Positions 21,170 to 30,027 are shown, counted from the stretch's first letter. The stretch: 64,000 nucleotides of DNA from Streptomyces durmitorensis (GCF_023498005.1 NZ_CP097289.1:2356001-2420000); one strand, 5' to 3'. The notes: generated by a model from the sequence alone, not told the origin. Made by a program: numbers and translations.

Positions 21170-23434
21170 ATGGGGAATCAGAACAGGCGAGTACGGGGGA
21201 TAGCCGCCCGTGCCGGCGGATGGAGCGCCAGGCACCGATGGGCGGCCGTGGGCATCTGGGTGCTCTTCGTCGTCGTGTCCATGGGGATCGGCTCGGCCGT
21301 GGGCCGTACCGACGTCGACCAGAACGATCTCAAGGGCGAGATCAACCAGGCGACAGGGATCGTGGACGACGCCGGAATCAAGGAACCGGTCGGCGAGAGC
21401 GTCCTGATCCAGACGAAGGAGCGGGGCGGCAACGCCCTCAAGGCGACCGATCCACGCTTCCGCCAGGCCGTCGACGACGTCATGAAGGCGGTCGGGGCCA
21501 CCGGTGAGGTGACGGCGGTGACGTCGCCGTACAAGAGCGACTCGGTCTCCAAGGACGGCCGCAGTGCCCTGGTGCGGTTCGACATGCGCGGTGACGACGA
21601 GACCGCGGGCGACCGGGTGGGGCCGGTCCTCGACGCGGTCGACAAGGTGGCGGACGCGCACGAGCGCGAGGGGCTGCGGATCGAGGAGCTCGGCGGCGCC
21701 AGCATGCAGAAGACGTTCGACGACGCCTTCGGCAAGGACTTCCAGCAGGCCGAGTACTCCGCGGTGCCGGTGGCCTTCGGCATCCTGCTCATCGCCTTCG
21801 GCGCGCTGGTCGCCGCGCTGCTCCCGGTGGCCCTGGCCGTCACCGCGATCATGGCGACGATGGGCCTGATGGCCTTGGTCAGCCAGGTCCAGCCGATGAG
21901 CGAGACCGCGAACTCGGTGATGCTCCTGGTCGGCCTCGCGGTCGGCGTCGACTACTGCCTCTTCTATCTGCGGCGCGAACGCGAGGAGCGCGCCAAGGGC
22001 CACGACGCGCAGACCGCGCTGCGCATCGCGGCGGCCACCAGTGGCCGGGCCGTGGTCGTCTCGGGCATCACGGTGTGCGTGGCGATGGCGGGCATGCTGT
22101 TCACCGGCATCGGCGAGTTCGAGGCGATGGGCGTCGCCTCGCTGATGGTGGTCGCGGTCGCCATGGTGGGTTCGGTGACGGTCCTGCCCGCGCTGCTCTC
22201 CCTCCTGGGCGAGCGGGTGGAGAAGGGCCGCGTGCCGTTCCTGCGGCGCAAGGAGCGGGCGGGCGGCGTACCCAGCGAGAGCAGGCTGTGGCGCGCGGTC
22301 GTCGGCCGGGTCCTGAAGCGTCCGGTCGTCTCGGTGGTGATCGCGGCGGGCGTCCTGGCGGCGATCGCGCTGCCTGCGCTCGGCATGAAGACCCAACAGC
22401 TCACGCTGGACCAGGAGTTCGGCGACTCGCTGCCGATCGTGGCGACGTACGAGCGGGTGAACGAGGCGTTCCCCGGCGGCTCGGAACCCGCCGAGGTGGT
22501 GGTCAAGGCCGACGACATCGATGCGGCTCCGGTGCGGGCGGCGATCGCCGACTTCCGCGAGCGGGCGGTGAGTTCGGGGGCCTCCAAGGGACCGGTCGAC
22601 ATGAAGGTGCACAAGGGCGAGAACGTCGCGTTCCTGACCGTGCCGCTGGTCGGCGGCTCCGACCAGGAAAAGGCCGAGAAGAGTCTCGACCTGCTACGGG
22701 ATGACGTGCGGCCCGCGACGCTGGGCGAGGTCGACGGGGTCGAGGCCCCGGTGACGGGCCAGGTGGCCGGGTCGAAGGACTTCAACGACCAGCTCTCGTC
22801 GTCCGTGCCGCCGGTCTTCGCATTCGTGGTGGTCTTCGCGTTCGTGCTGATGCTGCTGTCGTTCCGCTCGCTGACGATCGCGGTCACGTCGACCGTCCTC
22901 AACCTGCTGTCGGTGGGGGCGGCCTACGGAATCCTCGTGATGGTCTTCCAGCACGGCTGGGGCGCGTCGCTGGTGGGCGCCGAGGGAGTGGGCGCGATCA
23001 TCGCGTGGCTGCCGCTGTTCCTGTTCGTGATCCTGTTCGGCCTCTCGATGGACTACCACGTGTTCGTCGTGTCCCGGATCCGGGAGGCGCGGCTTCAGGG
23101 GCGTACGACGAGGGATGCGATCAGCCACGGCGTGGTGACCACGGCGGGCGTCGTGACGAGCGCGGCCGTGATCATGGTCGCCGTCTTCGCGATCTTCGGG
23201 ACGCTGTCCATGCAGTCCATGAAACAGATGGGCGTAGGCCTCGCGGCGGCGGTCCTGATCGACGCGACGGTGATCCGGGGCGTACTGCTCCCGGCGGTGA
23301 TGGCGCTGCTCGGGGAGCGGAACTGGTACCTACCGCGGTGGCTGAGGTGGCTACCGGACTTCACGCATGACGAGTCCTCCGCGGAGGAGGTGCCGGTGTC
23401 CCGGCCCGGGGAGCGGGTCCGAGTGACGGGCTAG
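21170..23434 (+). CDS. MMPL/RND-superfamily membrane transporter
   Basis: A 754-residue RND-type transporter of the actinobacterial MMPL family, which exports lipids or hydrophobic compounds using the proton gradient. Span 1 is near residues 22-43 (WAAVGIWVLFVVVSMGIGSAVG), followed by an extracellular porter loop, spans 2-6 (about 195-345) and a mirrored second half after a second large loop (400-540), with spans 7-12 to the end. The segments LVGLAVGVDYCLFYLRR (first half) and LFLFVILFGLSMDYHVFVVSRIREA (second half) are the Asp-containing span 4/10 equivalents that carry protons. It stands alone between two intergenic regions, with no regulator beside it, and is followed by a bidirectional hairpin. 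Confidence 0.9.
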   Translation: MGNQNRRVRGIAARAGGWSARHRWAAVGIWVLFVVVSMGIGSAVGRTDVDQNDLKGEINQATGIVDDAGIKEPVGESVLIQTKERGGNALKATDPRFRQAVDDVMKAVGATGEVTAVTSPYKSDSVSKDGRSALVRFDMRGDDETAGDRVGPVLDAVDKVADAHEREGLRIEELGGASMQKTFDDAFGKDFQQAEYSAVPVAFGILLIAFGALVAALLPVALAVTAIMATMGLMALVSQVQPMSETANSVMLLVGLAVGVDYCLFYLRREREERAKGHDAQTALRIAAATSGRAVVVSGITVCVAMAGMLFTGIGEFEAMGVASLMVVAVAMVGSVTVLPALLSLLGERVEKGRVPFLRRKERAGGVPSESRLWRAVVGRVLKRPVVSVVIAAGVLAAIALPALGMKTQQLTLDQEFGDSLPIVATYERVNEAFPGGSEPAEVVVKADDIDAAPVRAAIADFRERAVSSGASKGPVDMKVHKGENVAFLTVPLVGGSDQEKAEKSLDLLRDDVRPATLGEVDGVEAPVTGQVAGSKDFNDQLSSSVPPVFAFVVVFAFVLMLLSFRSLTIAVTSTVLNLLSVGAAYGILVMVFQHGWGASLVGAEGVGAIIAWLPLFLFVILFGLSMDYHVFVVSRIREARLQGRTTRDAISHGVVTTAGVVTSAAVIMVAVFAIFGTLSMQSMKQMGVGLAAAVLIDATVIRGVLLPAVMALLGERNWYLPRWLRWLPDFTHDESSAEEVPVSRPGERVRVTG

Positions 23435-23436
23435 AA

Positions 23437-23476
23437 CTTCCCGGCCGGGCTGGAGACATCCAGCCCGGCCGGGAAG
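23437..23476. terminator. Perfect 18-bp hairpin between convergent genes
   Basis: Arms 23437-23454 and 23459-23476 are exact reverse complements with a GACA loop, three bases after the MMPL stop. It can end both the MMPL transcript and the convergent CDP-alcohol phosphotransferase transcript. Just after it, 23478-23501 carries a copy of the CCGGCGTTTGAGGA-type element also seen at 1163-1213. Confidence 0.85.
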
Positions 23477-23550
23477 CTTCAGCCCGTCCGGCGTTTGAGG
23501 ACGAACTCGGCGAAGCCGGTGATGAACGGCGCCCCAGGCCCCCGGCCCGC

Positions 23551-24519
23551 CTACGCTGCCGCGATCAGCTTGCGCTCCTCGAAGGAATCGATCGTCCGCG
23601 TGAAGTCCCGCGTCGAAAGCAGCAGCTTGTAGATGATGGCCAGCTCGAAGACGAGGAGCAGCGCACCGGAGACGATCGTCGCCGGGAGCACCACGTCGAA
23701 CAGCGGGCCGATCATGAAGACACCCATCTGGAACTCGATGCCGCTCACCAGGTGCGTACGGATCCGGTGCCGCAGCAGGAAGGACCGCGCCCGCAGGTAC
23801 GCGGGGAACTTGTGGCGGAACTCCTGGTGCAGGTCGATGACCTGGCGCTTGGACACGGGCTCAGGGGCCTCCGGGGTTTCCGGAACCCCCTGCTCCGACT
23901 GCGCCTTCTGCATGTCCTGCTCGATGTCGGCCTCGGGGTTGTCCCGGAGCAGGTCCTCCATGAAGGCCAGCTCGGCTTCGTTCTCGGCCCGGCGGGCCGC
24001 CCTCATGCGGACCTTGATCTGCTTACGCATGGTGTGACGGATCTTGAAGATCTCGAGCCCGTTGATGTAACGCAGCGTGTCGAGGGCGACCACGGCGACC
24101 GCGGCCCAGATGTAGAACGCGTCCCCGGTGCGGTGGAACTGGCCGCCCATCAGGGCCACCGCGCACGCCATCACACGGATGCGGTCGAAGACGAAGTCGA
24201 GCCACGCCCCGAACACCGAGCCGGTGCCGGTGAGGCGGGCGACCTTGCCGTCCATGCAGTCGAGGATGAAGCTGAAGTGGTAGACGACGGCACCGGCGAC
24301 CAGCCACTGCCAGTCGCCCAGCGCGAAGAACGCCGCGGAGACGAGCCCCAGCAAGAACGCGCCCCAGGTGATCTGGTTGGGCGTGATTCTGGTCCGCATC
24401 GCCGTCCACCGCACGAGCGGCGTGGCGACCGGGTCGACCAGAATCACGGTCCACCAGGCATCGCGCTTCTTCTGGGTGATGCGGCGCACCTCGTCGAGGG
24501 GCGGTATGTCTCGTCGCAT
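23551..24519 (-). CDS. CDP-alcohol phosphatidyltransferase family protein
   Basis: A 322-residue integral membrane enzyme. The catalytic signature D-G-x2-A-R-x8-G-x3-D-x3-D is complete (DGKVARLTGTGSVFGAWLDF and the following VFD), beginning near residue 93, within a set of about six spans. A large charged cytoplasmic insert near 165-225 (MRKQIKVRMRAARRAENEAE, EDLLRDNPEADIEQDM) is unusual for phospholipid synthases and is seen in larger family members. The enzyme swaps CMP on a CDP-linked lipid or polyol for another alcohol; the substrates are unknown. ATG 24519 with AGGAAG upstream is preferred over TTG 24528. Confidence 0.85.
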   Translation of the reverse strand: MRRDIPPLDEVRRITQKKRDAWWTVILVDPVATPLVRWTAMRTRITPNQITWGAFLLGLVSAAFFALGDWQWLVAGAVVYHFSFILDCMDGKVARLTGTGSVFGAWLDFVFDRIRVMACAVALMGGQFHRTGDAFYIWAAVAVVALDTLRYINGLEIFKIRHTMRKQIKVRMRAARRAENEAELAFMEDLLRDNPEADIEQDMQKAQSEQGVPETPEAPEPVSKRQVIDLHQEFRHKFPAYLRARSFLLRHRIRTHLVSGIEFQMGVFMIGPLFDVVLPATIVSGALLLVFELAIIYKLLLSTRDFTRTIDSFEERKLIAAA

Positions 24520-24687
24520 GGGGGTCAACTTCCTGGCGTTCGCGGAACGTTCACCTCACGCTAAGAAGACATTGGTTCAAGGAACAAGAACCTGGGTGTG
24601 CAACCTTTGGTGGGGGGTAACGGTCAACCTTTCAGGACGAGTCAATACCTATGCCAGAACCACCCTGCGTTACCTGAGCGTTACCGA

Positions 24688-24727
24688 ATGACCGGGTCGT
24701 AACAAAAATGACCAGTTCGTAACAGAA
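24688..24727. repeat. Two-copy 20-bp tandem repeat
   Basis: Two 20-bp units (24688-24707 and 24708-24727) share ATGACC and TCGTAACA with three or four differences. They lie in the 223-bp gap upstream of the CDP-alcohol gene and directly beyond the glycosyltransferase stop. The period of about two helical turns would suit a bound regulator; it may also be chance duplication. The gap shows no other clear feature. Confidence 0.6.
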
Positions 24728-24742
24728 ACGCTTCACGGAGTG

Positions 24743-25963
24743 TTACGCCCCGGCCCGCCCGGCCGCCTTCGCGAGCTCCTCCTCGATCAGGTCGGCCGCC
24801 CTCTTCGTGCCGCCCTCCCCCGCCATCCCGGCCTGCACATCGGCGAGTCGACGCGCCACCTCCGGATCGTCGACCAGGCCGAGCACGGCCGCCCGCAGCG
24901 TCTCGGCGGTGGCCTCCTCCACCGGTACGTGCCGGGCCACCCCGAGCCCCTGGAGCATGTCCGCGTTGCCGAACTGGTCGACGGCCTGCGGCACGGCGAC
25001 CATCGGCGTCGCGGTGGCGAGACCTTCCTGACTGCCGCCCGCGCCTGCGTGCGTGATGAAGGCGTCGGCCTGCTTGAGGACCGCGAGCTGCGGCACCCAC
25101 TGACGGACTTCCACATTCCCCGGGACGTCCCCCAGTTCACTCGCCTCGACATGTTTGCCGACCTGAAGCACGACATGCCAACCGGGCAGACCCCCGAACG
25201 CCTTGACGCACTCACGGTAGAAGGCGGGCTGCTTGGTGAAGGACGAGCCGAGTGAGACGAGCAGTACCTTCTGCGCGCCGGCGGGACGCTCCCAGTCGCC
25301 CTGCGCCGACCGGTCGCCCTGACAGGCGCCGACGAACGTGTGCACCGTCTCGTCGACCCGGTCGGCGTTCGGCTGGAACGCCTTGGGGATCAGGACGAGG
25401 GAGCGCGGCGGGCGGCCGACGAAGGGATCGGGGTGCTGGCTGATCCCGTTCTCCTCCAGCCAGGCGTGGAAGCGCGCGTAATAGGCCTTGCCGCGCTCGG
25501 TCTCCTTCAGGTCGGCGTACATCGGCTCCGCGACCTCTTCCTCGTACCCGTCCCAGGCCACCAGGTTCGGCGAGAGCGAGATCTCGGGCACACCCCAGCG
25601 GCGGGCGAGCACGCGCGCGGGATAGGAGGTGATGTCGTGCAGCACGAGGTCCGGCTCGTCTCCTTCGTACGCCGCCGCCAGCTGCGGCAGCGTCTCGATC
25701 GCCTCGGTGAGGAACGGCTCGATGTTGTCGATCAGTTCGGTGCCCCACGCCTCCGGGTCGTCGTCCGGGCCGGGCAGTGTCGTCGTGAAGAGGACGGGCT
25801 CGGCGCCGGTCTCGGCGACCTTCTCCTCGAAGAGGTGCGGGATCGCGTACGTGACGCGGTGGCCGCGGGCGACGAGCTCGCGGATCACTTCGAGGCTCGG
25901 GTTGACGTGCCCGTGCGCGGCGATGGAGAACATGGCGATATGGGCACGCTGGCGTGTGGTCAT
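24743..25963 (-). CDS. mgt: Macrolide glycosyltransferase (Mgt/OleD-like, GT1)
   Basis: A 406-residue GT-B enzyme very close in recognisable sequence to OleD of S. antibioticus and Mgt of S. lividans. The N-terminal acceptor domain has [20 protein letters not shown] with the catalytic-base histidine at about residue 17-19, and [21 protein letters not shown] with the partner Asp. The C-terminal donor domain has [20 protein letters not shown] and [31 protein letters not shown]. Such enzymes transfer glucose from UDP-glucose to macrolides such as oleandomycin or erythromycin and inactivate them, giving self-resistance or detoxification. No polyketide synthase is in the window, so it is more likely a stand-alone resistance gene. 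A 14-bp palindrome lies 19 bp upstream of the start. Confidence 0.93.
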   Translation of the reverse strand: MTTRQRAHIAMFSIAAHGHVNPSLEVIRELVARGHRVTYAIPHLFEEKVAETGAEPVLFTTTLPGPDDDPEAWGTELIDNIEPFLTEAIETLPQLAAAYEGDEPDLVLHDITSYPARVLARRWGVPEISLSPNLVAWDGYEEEVAEPMYADLKETERGKAYYARFHAWLEENGISQHPDPFVGRPPRSLVLIPKAFQPNADRVDETVHTFVGACQGDRSAQGDWERPAGAQKVLLVSLGSSFTKQPAFYRECVKAFGGLPGWHVVLQVGKHVEASELGDVPGNVEVRQWVPQLAVLKQADAFITHAGAGGSQEGLATATPMVAVPQAVDQFGNADMLQGLGVARHVPVEEATAETLRAAVLGLVDDPEVARRLADVQAGMAGEGGTKRAADLIEEELAKAAGRAGA

Positions 25964-25981
25964 GCCCGGACCTTAAACGAG

Positions 25982-25995
25982 ACGAGACGTCTCGT
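25982..25995 (-). promoter_or_regulatory. 14-bp palindrome upstream of the glycosyltransferase
   Basis: ACGAGACGTCTCGT is a perfect palindrome centred 25 bp upstream of the mgt start, in the 86-bp gap after marR. It resembles TetR-type half-site architecture and differs from the MarR operator at 26519. It is a candidate operator for an unlinked regulator. Confidence 0.5.
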
Positions 25996-26005
25996 GCAAC
26001 CCCAT

Positions 26006-26057
26006 TCCGGATCCGCCCGGCCTACTCGATACCTCCGGATCCGCCCGGCCTACTCGA
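26006..26057. repeat. 24-bp exact direct duplication at the marR 3' end
   Basis: The 24 bases at 26006-26029 recur exactly at 26034-26057, with a four-base spacer. The second copy includes the last codons and stop of marR. The first copy is therefore a non-coding duplicate of the gene end, a recent micro-duplication. Confidence 0.9.
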
Positions 26058-26496
26058 CGTCAAGGCCGCTCCGCGACGCGGCGTCGTTGTAGCGCAGCAG
26101 ACACTCGGCGAACTTCTCCAGGTCGGGCCCGCTCCACTCCGTGAGCCGCTCCTGGAACGCGACCCGGCGCGCATCGGTGACCTGCGCGAGCACCTCGATA
26201 CCCCGGTCGGTGAGGTGCAGCACGTGCACCCGGTGGTCGGTCGGATCGAGCCGCCGCTCCACCAGACCGGCCTTCTCCAGGGCCCCCACCTGCCTGCTGA
26301 TCGTCGACTTGTCCAGCGTGTAGTGCGCCGCGAGATCGGTGGCCCGGCATCCGCCCTGGTACTCGAGGTGACTCAGGAGTGTGTACGACACGAGCGAGAG
26401 CTCGGGGTGCATCCGCGCGGCGGTGGCGCGGGCCCGCCGCGCGAACGCCGTCATCTCCCGCTGAATGATCTCGATGGACGCGTCCCGGTCGGCCAC
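26050..26496 (-). CDS. MarR-family transcriptional regulator
   Basis: A 148-residue winged-helix dimer of the MarR family: dimer helices at both ends (SIEIIQREMTAFARRARATAARM and DARRVAFQERLTEWSGPDLEKFAECLLRY), recognition region YQGGCRATDLAAHYTLDKSTISRQVGALEKAGLVERRLD and wing DPTDHRVHVLHLTDRG. GTG 26496 is chosen because GGAGAGGGAG lies just upstream and earlier in-frame codons run through the divergent promoter. A 15-bp perfect palindrome 23 bp upstream of its start is the likely operator, controlling itself and the divergent membrane-protein gene at 26578. The downstream mgt gene could be read through from this promoter. Confidence 0.92.
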   Translation of the reverse strand: MADRDASIEIIQREMTAFARRARATAARMHPELSLVSYTLLSHLEYQGGCRATDLAAHYTLDKSTISRQVGALEKAGLVERRLDPTDHRVHVLHLTDRGIEVLAQVTDARRVAFQERLTEWSGPDLEKFAECLLRYNDAASRSGLDVE

Positions 26497-26518
26497 GATT
26501 TCTCCCTCTCCACGAATG

Positions 26519-26533
26519 GTTGTACAGTACAAC
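26519..26533. promoter_or_regulatory. MarR operator palindrome
   Basis: GTTGTAC-A-GTACAAC is a perfect 15-bp palindrome in the 81-bp divergent region, close to both start codons (23 and 45 bp). Size and symmetry fit a MarR dimer site that represses both directions. Confidence 0.75.
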
Positions 26534-26577
26534 ACCGAGAATGAGTGTATACGCCAACTATCGCGAGAGGTCTTCCG

Positions 26578-27672
26578 ATGACCGCCACCTCGGCGCCCGC
26601 CCACAAGGCATCAGCCGGCCCGGCAACAGCCTCCGGACCACTCCGTCACGTCTTGCTGCACCTCGTCACACCCCTGCTGATGTGCCTCGGCATGGGCCTC
26701 GCCTACATGGGCGCGTTCGTCACGCCGCAGCCCCACGAGCTGCCGATCGCCGTCGTCGGTTCGGGCGAGCAGACGCAGGCCCTCGCGCAGACCGTCAAGG
26801 ACAAGGCGGGCGACGCCCTCGACGTACGGACCGTCGGCTCACGCGCCCAGGCGGTCGACGCGCTCAAGTCGATGGATATATCGGGGGCCTACGTCCCCGA
26901 CGCCAAGACCCCCGAGGTGATCGTGGCCACCGCGGGCTCCGACATGAGCGCCATGGCGGTCGAGAAGATCTTCACGCCGGTCGCGGCGGAGCGGGGCGTG
27001 CCGCTGAAGGTCTCCGATGTGGCGCCGACCGTCGACGACGACCCCACGGGGCAGGGCCTGTTCTTCCTGCTCGTCGCGGTGAGCATCGGCTCGTACGCGT
27101 CGGTGGCGGCGCTGGGGGCCGCCGGGGCCGGAATGCGGATGCGGGCCCGGGCGGCGCTCGCCCTCGGCGTCTCGTTCGCCGTGAGCCTGATCGGCGCGGC
27201 GCTCGCCGGGCCCGTCTTCCACCTGGTGCACCAGGGCCTGTGGGGCGTGTGGGCCATGGCATGGCTCTACGCGGCCGGCATCCTCTTCATCGGCATCGGA
27301 CTGCACACGTTCCTGAAGCGCTGGACGACGCTGACGATGATGGTCCTCTTCGTCATGCTCAACTTCACCTCGTCCGGCGGTCTGTTCAGGCCGGAGCTCC
27401 AGAACGGCTTCTTCGGCTCCCTGCACGCCTTCTGGAACGGTGCCGGATTCGTCGAGGGCATCCGCAGCCACCTGTACTTCGGCGTCCACGGCCTCGCCCA
27501 GCACGTGTGGACCCTGGCCGCGTGGCTGCTGCTCGGCCTGGTGATCACCGGCATCGCGGCGCTCTGGGAGCGGCGTGCGCGGGCAGCGGTGGACGCGCCC
27601 GTGCCCGGCCACGAGGCCGGGCACGAACAGCGGGAGCAGGAGGAGGAGATGGAGGAGTCGGTGGCCGTGTGA
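26578..27672 (+). CDS. YhgE/ABC-2-like multispan membrane protein
   Basis: A 364-residue membrane protein: span 1 near 22-45 (VLLHLVTPLLMCLGMGLAYMGAF), an extracytoplasmic domain of about 120 residues, then four to five spans (about 163-190, 200-225, 230-260, 265-290 and 310-335) and an acidic cytoplasmic tail (EQREQEEEMEESVAV). The layout, one span plus external domain plus a C-terminal membrane bundle, resembles YhgE/Pip and ABC-2 permease-like proteins linked to export. No ATPase gene is adjacent. It is divergent from marR across a palindromic operator, so it is probably the induced target, perhaps a drug or lipid efflux component. Confidence 0.7.
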   Translation: MTATSAPAHKASAGPATASGPLRHVLLHLVTPLLMCLGMGLAYMGAFVTPQPHELPIAVVGSGEQTQALAQTVKDKAGDALDVRTVGSRAQAVDALKSMDISGAYVPDAKTPEVIVATAGSDMSAMAVEKIFTPVAAERGVPLKVSDVAPTVDDDPTGQGLFFLLVAVSIGSYASVAALGAAGAGMRMRARAALALGVSFAVSLIGAALAGPVFHLVHQGLWGVWAMAWLYAAGILFIGIGLHTFLKRWTTLTMMVLFVMLNFTSSGGLFRPELQNGFFGSLHAFWNGAGFVEGIRSHLYFGVHGLAQHVWTLAAWLLLGLVITGIAALWERRARAAVDAPVPGHEAGHEQREQEEEMEESVAV

Positions 27673-27702
27673 CGGCCACCGACTCCGTGACGGCCGTGCC
27701 GC

Positions 27703-29922
27703 CTAGTGCCGTTCGGAGTACGCCCGGGCAGAGGCCTGCGGCCAGTACTCCTCGGGAGCGGGTGGCGGCCCGTCCGGCGTGTGGTGGCGGCCCCGGGTCT
27801 TGTTCGACCTGCGCGGCCACCACAGCCCGCGGCCCAGGATCGCGGCGAGCGCGGGCACCAGGACGAGGGAGAGCACCAGCGAGGACAGGAGAATCCCCAG
27901 GCCGGTCGCGAAGCCGATCTCCTGGGTCGCGGGGCTCGCGGCCAGGCTTGCGAAGGAACCGGCGAGCACGATTCCGGCCGTGGCGACGGCGGGTGCGGTG
28001 TGCCGCACCGCCTCGGCCACGGCGTGCCTTGCCGGGACCGGCTTCTCCATCTCCTCCCTGATCCGGTCGGTGATCAGGATGTTGTAGTCGGTGCCGAGGG
28101 CGACGACGAACAGGAAGAGCACCAGGGGCAGCGTGAACGAGACCCCGGTCCTGTCGAGGCCGTGCTGGAAGACCAGCGTGCTCGCGCCGAGGGTGGCCAC
28201 GAACCCGAGCCCCACGGCGATCAGCAGCACGACCGGTGCCAGCAAGGAGCGCAGCAGCAGGAAGAGGATCACCGCGATCAGCAGGGCCGCGACCGGGAAC
28301 ACCAGACGCAGGTCCTTCTCCACGGCCGTCGAGATGTCGGCGAAGAGCGCGGCCGTTCCCGTGACGTACGCCTCGGTGCCCTCCGGAGCGGTCCGCGCCA
28401 CCGTGTCCCTGACCGGCCCCGAGACCAGGTCGCGCGCCTTCTGCGTATCGGACTCGACGCTCAGGAAGAGATCGACCCGCGCGGCCGTGCGGTCCTTGCT
28501 GAGCACCGGTTCGCCGACCTCCCCGACGCCCTGCGCCTTGCCGAGGGCACGGGTCATCCCGGTGAGCGAACTCTCCTTGATGTCGGAGCCGTTCGTGCTC
28601 CGTACGTACACGCTGTGCGGGTCGGACACGCCCGCGGGCAGGCTGCGCGCGATCTGCTCCGCCGTCCTGACCGACGCGGTCTCGGGCAGGCCCTGCTGGT
28701 CGTAACTCATCTTCATGCCGACCGCGCCCGCGCCGAGGGCGCACAGGAGCACCAGGCTGCCGAGGGCGTACCGCACCGGCCTGGCGCTCACCGCGTGCCC
28801 CAGGCGTGCGCTGACGCCGCCGGTGCGCTCCTTCTTCCAGGCACGTGCGGGCCAGAACATGCCGCGCCCGAGCAGGGCGAGAAGCGCGGGCATCAGCGTG
28901 AGGCTGGCGAGGAGCATCACGAGTACGGAGATCGCGATCGCGGGGCCGAGGACCCGGAACTGTCCGAAGCTCGCGAGGCCGAGGGTCGCGAAGGCCGCCA
29001 CGATGGTCAGGGCGGCGGACGTGATCGCGTTGCCCACACGCCCGGTCGTCTCGGCCGCGGCCGTCCGGGCGTTCTGCTCGGGGTGGTTACGCAACTGCTC
29101 CCTGAAGCGGAACATCAGGAAGAGGAAGTAGTCGATGCCGATTCCCAGGAGCACGACACCGATCAGCGAGGGCGTGGAAGGGTCGAGGACGATACCGAAG
29201 AGCTTCGCCGCGCCGACCACCGCTCCCGATGCGACACCGCCGATCAGCGCCACCGCGATCAGCGGCACGAACGCGGCCGCCAGGCTGCGGAACACCAGCA
29301 CGTTCAGAAGGACGATGAGGCCCATCGTCAGCATGCCGACGACTTTCCCCGTGGATTCCTCCGCGTCCGTGTTGTCCACCGTGGAGGCCAATCCGCCGGT
29401 GAATCCCACGCGTAGGCCGTCGGCGGCGAATTCGTCCTTCGCGCCGTCACGGAATTCCTTGTAGACGTCCTGCAGACCCGGGTCATTGGGATTTCCGTCG
29501 AGAGAGACCGTGAGGAGCCGGAAACTCTTGTCCGGGGCCACGGCACCCGGCGAGACGCGCGGGGTCTGGGAATGGTCCTTCATGAGCTCTTCGGGCTTCG
29601 GTGCGACGATCCGCTCCCGGCCCAGGTCGGCCGCGGTGGCCGCGATGTGCCGCTGGTCGCCCGCCGTGAGCTTGCCGCCGTCGTCCCTGGCGACCAGCAC
29701 GGTCAGGGCGTTGGGGTCGGGCTTGGTGCCGAATTCGTCCTCCGCGATGCGCAATGCGACGGCCGAGTCGTATTTCTTGGGCAGGAAGTCCCCGGCCTGG
29801 GAGTCGGTGACGTCGTACATCATCGTTTGCCCCACGAACGACAGTGCCGCTCCGAGGATGGTCCAGACGACGATGGTCAGCCATCGGTGTCGGGTGGAGA
29901 ACGAGGTCAGCTTGCGAATCAT
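27703..29922 (-). CDS. MMPL/RND-superfamily exporter
   Basis: A 739-residue MMPL transporter with the duplicated six-span design: span 1 near 13-35 (WLTIVVWTILGAALSFVG), first porter loop to about 175, spans 2-6 (about 178-345), span 7 near 375 (LGSLVLLCALGAGAVGMKM), second loop to about 520, spans 8-12 to 705. The proton-relay-type segments are VVLLGIGIDYFLFLMFRFREQ and VVALGTDYNILITDRIREEM. It likely exports lipids or toxic compounds. It diverges from the sensor kinase/response regulator pair at 30138 with 215 bp between, suggesting that the two-component system controls it. It is only remotely similar to the MMPL at 21170, so the two are not a recent duplication. Confidence 0.9.
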   Translation of the reverse strand: MIRKLTSFSTRHRWLTIVVWTILGAALSFVGQTMMYDVTDSQAGDFLPKKYDSAVALRIAEDEFGTKPDPNALTVLVARDDGGKLTAGDQRHIAATAADLGRERIVAPKPEELMKDHSQTPRVSPGAVAPDKSFRLLTVSLDGNPNDPGLQDVYKEFRDGAKDEFAADGLRVGFTGGLASTVDNTDAEESTGKVVGMLTMGLIVLLNVLVFRSLAAAFVPLIAVALIGGVASGAVVGAAKLFGIVLDPSTPSLIGVVLLGIGIDYFLFLMFRFREQLRNHPEQNARTAAAETTGRVGNAITSAALTIVAAFATLGLASFGQFRVLGPAIAISVLVMLLASLTLMPALLALLGRGMFWPARAWKKERTGGVSARLGHAVSARPVRYALGSLVLLCALGAGAVGMKMSYDQQGLPETASVRTAEQIARSLPAGVSDPHSVYVRSTNGSDIKESSLTGMTRALGKAQGVGEVGEPVLSKDRTAARVDLFLSVESDTQKARDLVSGPVRDTVARTAPEGTEAYVTGTAALFADISTAVEKDLRLVFPVAALLIAVILFLLLRSLLAPVVLLIAVGLGFVATLGASTLVFQHGLDRTGVSFTLPLVLFLFVVALGTDYNILITDRIREEMEKPVPARHAVAEAVRHTAPAVATAGIVLAGSFASLAASPATQEIGFATGLGILLSSLVLSLVLVPALAAILGRGLWWPRRSNKTRGRHHTPDGPPPAPEEYWPQASARAYSERH

Positions 29923-30011
29923 GCCAACAGGTCATCACGCGGGGCCCCTTGAGAGCGTCGGCCGCCGGAAGGGGACGCACCCCTGACCCTGGTCCGGTAC
30001 TTCGTGGCGGG

Positions 30012-30027
30012 CAGTACTCCGGTACTG
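30012..30027. promoter_or_regulatory. Inverted repeat between the MMPL gene and the two-component system
   Basis: CAGTAC-TCCG-GTACTG is a 16-bp inverted repeat; a partial related copy (CCGGTACT) lies just upstream at 29994-30001. It is near the centre of the 215-bp divergent region, a good place for binding of the NarL-type response regulator encoded at 31343. Confidence 0.5.

Noticed and set aside
26006..26057. 24-bp direct repeat as an attachment-site pair
   Set aside because: The copies are only four bases apart, with no integrase or tRNA nearby.
24743..29922. Macrolide biosynthetic gene cluster suggested by a macrolide glycosyltransferase, MMPL exporters and a P450 further on
   Set aside because: No polyketide synthase, NRPS or tailoring set is present anywhere in the 64 kb. 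The genes fit stand-alone resistance and transport.
21170..29922. The two MMPL genes as a recent duplication
   Set aside because: They share only family-level features; loop sequences and lengths differ throughout.
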